From Pseudomonas sp. P5_109 (lineage in GTDB: Bacteria; Pseudomonadota; Gammaproteobacteria; Pseudomonadales; Pseudomonadaceae), in the NCBI RefSeq assembly GCF_034009455.1, contig NZ_CP125380.1:3361501-3425500 (forward strand): a stretch of 64,000 bases of DNA, given 5' to 3'. The translations under genes and the position numbers were made by a program. The notes below the pieces were generated by a model. That model searched no databases. It saw only the letters and a list, made by a program, of their open reading frames with translations, and had not been told where the DNA came from. Of the stretch, positions 58,125-64,000 are shown piece by piece. How positions within the stretch are numbered: position 1 is the stretch's first letter; each line of letters begins with the position of its first letter.

Positions 58125-59184
58125 CAACAAGATCGCCGACCTGTCGCTGGCCGATAGACTTCGCTCGGAGGTCGGCATGATGGTCAAGCGCGGTCTCAAG
58201 GGCCTCGAGTACCTCAGCACGCCGCCGCCAGCGGTGGGCTTGACGCCCAAGACGCTGGTGCACCGTCGCGGCACCTTGTGTCTGTACCACTATCACGCAA
58301 CATCGGACGAGATTTACCGCGTGCCGCTGTTGTTCGTCATGGCGACGACCAGCAAGGCTGCCATTTTCGATCTGACAAAGGGGCAGAGCCTGATCGAGTT
58401 TCTGCTCGCCCGGGGTTACGACGTTTATGTCATGGACTGGAATGCGCCGAGCCGGGATGAGTCCCACCTGAAGCTGGAGCACTACGTGCTCGACTTCATT
58501 CCCGATTGCATTCGCCGAGTCCAGCAAGACACCGGTGTGGAAGACGTGACGCTGATCGGCTACTGCATGGGCGGTGTCCTTTCGACCCTCTACGCTGCAC
58601 TGCATCCCGATGGCCCGCTGAAAAACCTGGTGTGTTTCACAACGCCCATCGACTGGACGAAGATGCCCCTGGCCAAACAGCGCCACTTCAAGGCCGAGCG
58701 CTTGATCGATGCGACTGGCCTCGTCGCGGCAGAGACGATCATCAAGGCGATTGAGCTGCATCGCCCCGCAGGCCGAATTGCCGGTCAGGCCCGGCTTTGG
58801 GACAACATGTGGAACGACGATTACGTCAGGGGTTACCGCATGATGGCGCGTTTCAATGACGAAACCTTGCCGCTTCCCGGCGAATACTTCCGCCAGCTTC
58901 ACCTGGAGCTGGGGCAAAACAATTCGCTGTACGAAGGCGGCTTGCGCATCGGTGGCCGGGAAGTCGATCTGAAAAACATCCAGGTCTCGTTGCTGCACAT
59001 CATCGCGCAATACGACTCCCTGGTGCCGCCGGACTGTGCGCAACCATTGGTGGCCCGAGTGAGTTCGCTCGACAAGGAAGAACTGATGTTGCCGGGCGGC
59101 CATGTCAGCCTGGTGGCGGGGTCGGCAGCGGTCAAACGGATGTGGCCCAGGCTCGATCAGTGGTTGAGTGGACGATCCCTGTAA
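58108..59184 (+). CDS. PhaC-type polyhydroxyalkanoate synthase, class III/IV-like
   Basis: 358 residues, the length of class III PhaC rather than the ~560 of the class II enzymes usual in Pseudomonas. The lipase-box-like GYCMGGVLSTLYAAL carries the nucleophilic Cys153. QYDSLVPPDC supplies the Asp and GGHVSLV the His. LLFVMATTSKAAIFDLTKGQ and VYVMDWNAPSRDE match the N-terminal half of PhaC. It polymerises hydroxyacyl-CoA in the cytoplasm. The ATG at 58108 follows AAGGAGGGA. It overlaps the small-subunit gene by 17 bp, so the two are coupled. Confidence 0.85.
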   Translation: MPRPHDNKIADLSLADRLRSEVGMMVKRGLKGLEYLSTPPPAVGLTPKTLVHRRGTLCLYHYHATSDEIYRVPLLFVMATTSKAAIFDLTKGQSLIEFLLARGYDVYVMDWNAPSRDESHLKLEHYVLDFIPDCIRRVQQDTGVEDVTLIGYCMGGVLSTLYAALHPDGPLKNLVCFTTPIDWTKMPLAKQRHFKAERLIDATGLVAAETIIKAIELHRPAGRIAGQARLWDNMWNDDYVRGYRMMARFNDETLPLPGEYFRQLHLELGQNNSLYEGGLRIGGREVDLKNIQVSLLHIIAQYDSLVPPDCAQPLVARVSSLDKEELMLPGGHVSLVAGSAAVKRMWPRLDQWLSGRSL

Positions 59185-59509
59185 ATACAGCAGGGCAGTG
59201 TGATTGGCACGGGGCTTCCTCTGTACCCATGCGCAGGAGGGCGACTGTTGGTCGGATGAAATAAAGATCCAGGTTTTATAGGAGTGTCTGTTTATTGACA
59301 ATTTCCGCTGTGTTTTAAAACAAAAGGTTGTGGTGACAAATTAAAATAGTTGTGAAGGTGATGGCTTGTTGACGCTCGAATCCGCTCAGACTTAAGTCTG
59401 ATATCCGGACGCCATGAACCCGGGACACACGACTGCTGACCGGCGGCATCACCGATTCCCTGCTATTAATCAATGAATGTTCGAGTGCTTATCTTTTGGG
59501 GAGCGCGTC
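59185..59509 (+). other. Intergenic region upstream of the response regulator
   Basis: About 325 bp. No gene. It contains the 16-bp palindrome at 59386-59401 and AT-rich stretches near 59320-59350 that could hold the promoter of the response regulator. Confidence 0.5.
59386..59401 (+). promoter_or_regulatory. 16-bp palindrome TCAGACTTAAGTCTGA
   Basis: A perfect inverted repeat lying 109 bp before the response-regulator start. LuxR-type regulators often bind such dyads near their own promoter, so it may be an operator for this system. Confidence 0.45.
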
Positions 59510-60211
59510 ATGAATCCATTCATTCGCATCGGCATTGTCGACGATCATCCGATGTTGCGTGAGGGCGTTGCCAATACGCTGAGAAAACGGGCGGATCTCC
59601 AGGTCGTGGAGCAGGGCGCCAATGCGCAGGATGCCAAGGACATTGCCACGAGGGTGCGACCGGATGTGATGTTGATGGACGTCAATATGCCGGGGGACGT
59701 TTTCGCCGCAGTGCGCTTCATTTCCACAGAACTGTCGGAAGTGAAGGTGCTGATGCTGACGGTTTCGGAATCCGAAGATGACGCCTTCCTGGCCATGGAG
59801 GCCGGCGCGCGCGGGTATGTGCTCAAAGGTGTCAGCGGACCGGACCTGGTCCAGGCGATCAGGTCGGTAGCCAAGGGTGAGACGTATATCACCCCCGATT
59901 TTGCCAACAAACTGCTGAGTAATATCAAGAAGCACGAAGCGGAAACTCACAAGTGTGATCTGACCCACCGCGAGGAGGAGGTCATTCGTGAGGTTTCAAA
60001 AGGGCTGACCAATAGGGAAGTGGCGTCAAAGCTGTTGATCAGTGAAAAAACCGTCAAGCACCACATGGGCTGTGTGATGCAGAAGCTCAACGCCCGAAAT
60101 CGTGTCGAGGCGGTCACGGCGCTACGGCATTACAGGGAGCGCGAAGCGTTCGGGCGACTTCACATCGACGTGGCAAAAACACCAATGGATGCCGAAACGG
60201 CACCTGACTAG
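59510..60211 (+). CDS. NarL/FixJ-type response regulator
   Basis: 233 residues. The receiver domain has IGIVDDHPMLREGV (acidic pocket), the phosphorylated Asp in VMLMDVNMPGDV, the Thr/Ser region MLTVSE and Lys in GYVLKGVSGPDL. The C-terminal LuxR HTH is LTHREEEVIREVSKGLTNRE then EKTVKHHMGCVMQKL. The ATG follows GGGGAGCGCGTC. It lies tail-to-tail with the histidine kinase, overlapping 4 bp, so they likely work together even though convergent. The output is unknown. Confidence 0.9.
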   Translation: MNPFIRIGIVDDHPMLREGVANTLRKRADLQVVEQGANAQDAKDIATRVRPDVMLMDVNMPGDVFAAVRFISTELSEVKVLMLTVSESEDDAFLAMEAGARGYVLKGVSGPDLVQAIRSVAKGETYITPDFANKLLSNIKKHEAETHKCDLTHREEEVIREVSKGLTNREVASKLLISEKTVKHHMGCVMQKLNARNRVEAVTALRHYREREAFGRLHIDVAKTPMDAETAPD

Positions 60212-61695
60212 AGTTTGAACTGTGCCCTTACCGACGTGCCAGAGGCGCAGGAGTCGATGTTGAACAACCCGCCCAGCGATTCAACGCGATAACGCAAACC
60301 GGCGAGCCCCAACCGGGTTCTGCCGGATTTCTCGAGCAGCATGGCGTCTGCCGCCATGCCTGGACCACTGTCCCTGACGCTGATGTTCAATACGCCGTCG
60401 ATGTATTTCGCCTGGATGACCTGGCCCTCGCCGTTGGCATGACGGTAGGCGTTGTTGAGGGCTTCTTGCACAAAACGGTACAGACAGAGTTTGAGCGGCA
60501 GTGGCGCGGCTTTCGGCAGCGGCCCCAGGGTCAATTTGACCTTGGTGCCAGTGCGTTGCTCATGCCGTTGCGCCACCAGTTGCAACTCCTCCACCAGGCT
60601 CAACGCGTTGATTTCCGGAAGTGCCAGGCCTCGTGATAGATCGCGGACCTCACGCAATGCGTCGGTGGCGGCGCCGCGAACGGTTTCCAGCGCCTCCTGA
60701 TCGACCGTGGAGAAGTCCTCGGCCAGGTCGTCGAGCCGGATCAGAATCAAGGTCAACAGCTGCGCCGGCCCATCGTGCAGGTCTGCGCCAATGCGCCTCA
60801 AGGTGAGTTCGTTGATATGGGAAAACTCCTCGGTAGCCGTCGCCATCTTGCGCTGCAGTTCGGCATTGCTGATGTGCAGGCGGGTTTGCTCTATCAGCCG
60901 CAAGCGCAGTGCCACCTGCTGTTGCTGGATAATCTTGTCACCGCGTCGCACGATGAAGAACAGCAGCGTCAGCATGGCCAGCGTCGCGGCGCCGACGACT
61001 CCCCATACCTCCTCCCGGACCCGATTGATCTCGCGCCTGAGGCTATCGGCCTTTTCGTAAAATTCGCCCACCGCGATGATTTTCCCGGAGCGTGAATCCC
61101 GCAGGGGCGCGTAGATCTCATAGAGTGGCACGTTGAGCTTGCGCTCGAACTCGTTCTCGTCCTGGGTCAGCTCTTGAAGATCGGTGACCACTTTGCCCTT
61201 GAGCGCCTCGGTGATCTCATCCAATGGAAATTGAAGGTTGGTGACGTCTTTGTTGGTGCTGTAGACCACCGTGCCATCTGCTCGCCAGATCTTGATCGAG
61301 ACAATGTGCTGTTTCAGCGAACGACTTTCCGTGAGGCGGTCCAGGGACTGGACACTGGCGGCCGAGAGCTCGTTGTCCCGGCTCAACTCCTGCACAAAAG
61401 GCTCCAGGAACGTATCCATGTACTGGGCGCCTGCTTCTGCGGCGCTATGTACCGCGGCACTTTCTATGCGGGCGCTCACCAAATTGCCGACGAAGAACAT
61501 GGTCAGCCCGAGGATCACCGCAGCGGCAATGACAAACTGGGTCGAGTGACTCAGATTGCGCGCCCTGAGCCTCATCCGGGTGCGCCAGACTCCATTGCGA
61601 ATTCCATCGGAAATATCCGCAGGTTCGACCAGGGCCTCAATCTCCTGCGCGATAAAAGTCTGGTTCTGTGATTCGACTTTTACATCTTTTGCCAT
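60208..61695 (-). CDS. Sensor histidine kinase (HisKA_3 type)
   Basis: 495 residues. Two transmembrane helices (FVIAAAVILGLTMFFVGNLV and GVVGAATLAMLTLLFFIVRR) enclose a periplasmic sensor region of about 155 residues. A coiled-coil and the HisKA_3 dimerisation motif follow (RRIGADLHDGPAQLLTLIL, with the phosphoacceptor His). Then comes the HATPase domain (LYRFVQEALNNAYRHANGEG and SVRDSGPGMA). The kinase presumably phosphorylates the NarL-type regulator. The start at 61695 (MAKDVKVES) follows a longer frame that has no RBS. The sensed signal is not known. Confidence 0.88.
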   Translation of the reverse strand: MAKDVKVESQNQTFIAQEIEALVEPADISDGIRNGVWRTRMRLRARNLSHSTQFVIAAAVILGLTMFFVGNLVSARIESAAVHSAAEAGAQYMDTFLEPFVQELSRDNELSAASVQSLDRLTESRSLKQHIVSIKIWRADGTVVYSTNKDVTNLQFPLDEITEALKGKVVTDLQELTQDENEFERKLNVPLYEIYAPLRDSRSGKIIAVGEFYEKADSLRREINRVREEVWGVVGAATLAMLTLLFFIVRRGDKIIQQQQVALRLRLIEQTRLHISNAELQRKMATATEEFSHINELTLRRIGADLHDGPAQLLTLILIRLDDLAEDFSTVDQEALETVRGAATDALREVRDLSRGLALPEINALSLVEELQLVAQRHEQRTGTKVKLTLGPLPKAAPLPLKLCLYRFVQEALNNAYRHANGEGQVIQAKYIDGVLNISVRDSGPGMAADAMLLEKSGRTRLGLAGLRYRVESLGGLFNIDSCASGTSVRAQFKL

Positions 61696-61864
61696 TGGTC
61701 TGGTTCCCTGATCATCGAGACAGGTCGCTTGCAAACCCTGCAGCTCAACGCCAATCCGCAGTTTGGCGCCACGCCCATGACTGACAGTAGTTCACTGTAT
61801 AGCGATTCGACAGCGGCACTGGTCGACTGCTCACCGCGAATGATCATCCCGACCCGGTTTCAGT

Positions 61865-62782
61865 TCAAACCGGCCGCACCGCAAGGATCTGCTCGATCAG
61901 CCACGCCAGCGCCGGGTCATGTTGGCGTTGCGCCAGGTACACCAGTTCGAGCTGGAACGAGCCGACGTCGAACGGCAACTCGAACACTTGCAGCGGTAGC
62001 AACTGCGCGAATTGATTGGCCAACTGGGTGGGCAGCACAACGCTCAAATCCGAATGGGCGACCAGGTGCGCCGCTTGCAGGTAGTTGGGCGTGGTGTAGA
62101 CGATTTTTCGCGACAGGCCTTGCTTGCCCAGCCATTGGTCGACCATGCCGCGCGACTGGCCGCCACTCACCCAGAGATGGCGCAGGCCCAGGAAGTCATC
62201 CAGCGTGAGTGTGTCGTGTGCCAGCGGATGCTGCTTGCGCACCGCCAGTCGCAGGGTTTCGCTGTGCCAGATCCGACGGGTGAAACGTGCCGGCACTTCT
62301 TCGAAGCGCCCCAGCACCATGTCCAGTTCACCCCGGTCCAGCAGCTCGGCGGGAAGGCTGGGGGCGAGGTGGGCGACGTCGATCCGCAGGTTCGGCGCCA
62401 GTTCACCCAGGCGCGCAAGCAAAGGCGGCATGCACAGCTGTTCGACAAAGTCGGTGAGGGCGATGCGCACCTGTTGCTGGCTCATGCGTGGGTCGAAGGC
62501 TTCGCCGGCATTGAGGGTCTGTTCGATCTGTTGCAAGGCTGCACGAATCGGCCCTTCAAGCGCCAGCGCCCGGGTGGTGGGTTGCATGTGGCGGCCAACG
62601 CGCACCAGCAACGGGTCGTCGAACAGTGCGCGCAGGCGGGCGAGGGCGTTGCTGACGGTTGGCTGGCTGAGTGCCAGGCGCTCGGCCGCCCGCGACACGT
62701 TCTGCTCGCGCAACAACATATCGAGCACTCGCAGCAAATTCAGGTCGAAGGTTTTTAAATTCAAATTACAAATACCAGGCAT
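61865..62782 (-). CDS. LysR-family transcriptional regulator
   Basis: 305 residues from ATG 62782. The N-terminal winged HTH reads LNLLRVLDMLLREQNVSRAA then ERLALSQPTVSNALARLRAL. The LysR substrate domain follows (DMVLGRFEEVPARF, GLRHLWVSGGQSRGMVDQWL). Longer frames running up to 63994 are antisense to the acyl-CoA dehydrogenase and not real. It is divergent from that dehydrogenase with an 84-bp gap. It likely controls that gene in response to a metabolite of the pathway. Confidence 0.9.
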   Translation of the reverse strand: MPGICNLNLKTFDLNLLRVLDMLLREQNVSRAAERLALSQPTVSNALARLRALFDDPLLVRVGRHMQPTTRALALEGPIRAALQQIEQTLNAGEAFDPRMSQQQVRIALTDFVEQLCMPPLLARLGELAPNLRIDVAHLAPSLPAELLDRGELDMVLGRFEEVPARFTRRIWHSETLRLAVRKQHPLAHDTLTLDDFLGLRHLWVSGGQSRGMVDQWLGKQGLSRKIVYTTPNYLQAAHLVAHSDLSVVLPTQLANQFAQLLPLQVFELPFDVGSFQLELVYLAQRQHDPALAWLIEQILAVRPV

Positions 62783-62866
62783 ATGAAAATGAAATTTCAA
62801 AAATAGTAGGCGCCTGCTTAGGGTGGCGGCAATATTTTCCACGCTGACAACCCAAGAGGCCCGGTC

Positions 62867-64000
62867 ATGAATTATCAAGCTCCCCTGCGCGACATGCGTT
62901 TCGTGCTGCACGAAGTGTTCGATGCCAGCGGCCATTGCGAGCGGTTGAACAACGGCCTGGACCGGGAAACCATCGACGGGGTCCTCGAAGAGGCCGCGCG
63001 GTTTGCCGCCGAAGTGGTCGCGCCACTGAACCGCAACAGTGACGAGCAGGGCTGTGAGCTGAACGACGGCCACGTCACCACGCCCCAGGGATTTGCCGAT
63101 GCCTACCGGCAGTACGTCGATAACGGCTGGGCGAGCATGACCGGGCCGCTGGAGTTCGCCGGCCAGGGTTTCCCGCAGCTGATTTCGGCCAGCTTCCACG
63201 AAATGCTGATGTCCGCCTCGTTGTCCTTTCGCATTTACTCTGGCCTCACCGAAGGCGCGGTGCTGGCCCTGCATCGCCATGGCAGCGAGGCACTGAAACA
63301 GGCTTACCTGGGGAAAATGGTCAGCGGTGAATGGTCTGGCACCATGTGCCTCACCGAGCCCCAGGCGGGTACCGACCTTGCCCTGTTGCGCACCCGTGCC
63401 CAGCCCCAGGCCGATGGTAGCCATGAGGTCACGGGCAGCAAGATTTTCATCAGCGGCGGCGAGCAGGACCTGACTGCCAACATCGTTCACCTGGTCCTTG
63501 CCCGTTTGCCGGATGCACCGGCCGGGGTGAAGGGCATCAGCCTGTTCCTGGTGCCCAAGTTCATCGCCGCTGCCGATGGAACACCGGGGCCACGCAATTC
63601 GCTGAGCTGTGGCGCACTGGAACACAAGATGGGTATCAAGGGCGCTTCCACCTGCGTGATGAACTTCGACGGCGCCCAAGGCTGGCTGATCGGCGAAGCC
63701 AATCAGGGGTTGGCGTGCATGTTCACCATGATGAACGATGCCCGCTTCCAGGTTGGCCTGCAGGGACTGGGTATCGCCGAGGCTGCGTTCCAGGGTGGCC
63801 TCGCTTATGCCCGCGAGCGTCTGCAATCGCGGGCCATCAGCGGCCCGGTAGCGCCGGACAAAAACGCCGATCCGATCATCGTGCACCCCGATGTGCGCCG
63901 CATGCTGCTCACGCAAAAAACCTTGAGCGAAGGCTGCCGTTTGCTCGCGACCTACACCGCCCTGCAACTGGACCTGGAACACGGTGACCCGCAACCCGAG
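62867..64000 (+). CDS. Acyl-CoA dehydrogenase (long DmdC/FadE-like), 3' end outside window
   Basis: 378 codons are open to the window end. The visible part reads MNYQAPLRDMRFVLHEVFDA at the start, then WSGTMCLTEPQAGTDLALLR for the FAD/substrate loop, and HKMGIKGASTCVMNFDGA. The N-terminal extension and Acyl-CoA_dh_C2-like features match the ~600-residue 3-methylmercaptopropionyl-CoA/long-chain-type dehydrogenases. It oxidises an acyl-CoA with FAD. It is divergent from the LysR regulator. RBS CAAGAGGCCCGGTC is weak. The C-terminus is missing. Confidence 0.85.
   Translation, partial: MNYQAPLRDMRFVLHEVFDASGHCERLNNGLDRETIDGVLEEAARFAAEVVAPLNRNSDEQGCELNDGHVTTPQGFADAYRQYVDNGWASMTGPLEFAGQGFPQLISASFHEMLMSASLSFRIYSGLTEGAVLALHRHGSEALKQAYLGKMVSGEWSGTMCLTEPQAGTDLALLRTRAQPQADGSHEVTGSKIFISGGEQDLTANIVHLVLARLPDAPAGVKGISLFLVPKFIAAADGTPGPRNSLSCGALEHKMGIKGASTCVMNFDGAQGWLIGEANQGLACMFTMMNDARFQVGLQGLGIAEAAFQGGLAYARERLQSRAISGPVAPDKNADPIIVHPDVRRMLLTQKTLSEGCRLLATYTALQLDLEHGDPQPE

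Noticed and set aside
61865..63994. 709-residue frame that fuses LysR to upstream sequence
   Set aside because: The extra part is antisense to the acyl-CoA dehydrogenase starting at 62867. The LysR start at 62782 fits the family length.

Overview
The window looks like a chromosomal segment of a fluorescent-group Pseudomonas. The evidence is GC-rich coding with Shine-Dalgarno starts, many Pseudomonas-type REP palindromes (GTAGGAGCTGGCTTGCCAGC and relatives), an aruI-aruH arginine transaminase pair in the gene order I recall from P. aeruginosa, and typical Pseudomonas families (Phenol_MetA_deg porin-like protein, DUF3313 lipoprotein, TrmK-like methyltransferase). No rRNA, tRNA, CRISPR array or prophage was seen.

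Layout. (1) 1-14490, plus strand: a catabolic operon of enoyl-CoA hydratase (cut by the window edge), acyl-CoA dehydrogenase, ADP-forming acyl-CoA ligase, AruI, AruH and an aldehyde dehydrogenase, then a dipeptide-type ABC transporter (Tat-exported binding protein, two permeases, a fused double ATPase) and a flavodoxin-fold quinone reductase. REP hairpins separate the binding-protein gene from its permeases. (2) 14508-15727: eight tandem copies of a 139-bp REP-pair unit. (3) 15824-18331: glycine-zipper protein, MscS channel and a 42-codon remnant of an AspT-type antiporter. (4) 18450-24223, minus strand and visibly AT-richer: outer-membrane barrel protein, CSS-EAL phosphodiesterase, a previously untracked 34-residue membrane peptide, AraC regulator, small exported proteins, and a ToxR/ToxS-like pair. 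(5) 24867-26805: a second block of the 139-bp REP units, interrupted by an IS1111-type IS110-family element (24990-26427). Its 3' non-coding end reads as a bridge (seeker) RNA whose guides match the REP target and the element's own ends. (6) 26973-31817: small envelope proteins. (7) 32123-37144: a five-gene heme-copper oxidase operon whose subunit II carries two cytochrome c domains. (8) 38400-45829: a patatin-like lipase and a 1945-residue DUF4011-helicase-Vsr-type protein resembling the Hhe antiphage system. (9) 45854-54012: amino-acid metabolism and regulators, including a lactate-permease-like carrier divergent from an Lrp regulator. (10) 54505-59184: a membrane-anchored pentaheme cytochrome, an esterase, and a small-subunit plus PhaC pair resembling a class III/IV PHA synthase. 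(11) 59510-64000: a LuxR-type response regulator convergent with a histidine kinase, then a LysR regulator divergent from an acyl-CoA dehydrogenase cut by the window end.

Most important observations: the legible bridge RNA with its REP target, core dinucleotide and donor guides; the single-gene Hhe-like defence protein; the ToxRS-like pair with paired periplasmic cysteines; and the arginine transaminase operon fused to acyl-CoA chemistry and a dedicated importer. All functional calls come from reading translations and motifs by eye. No database search was run.
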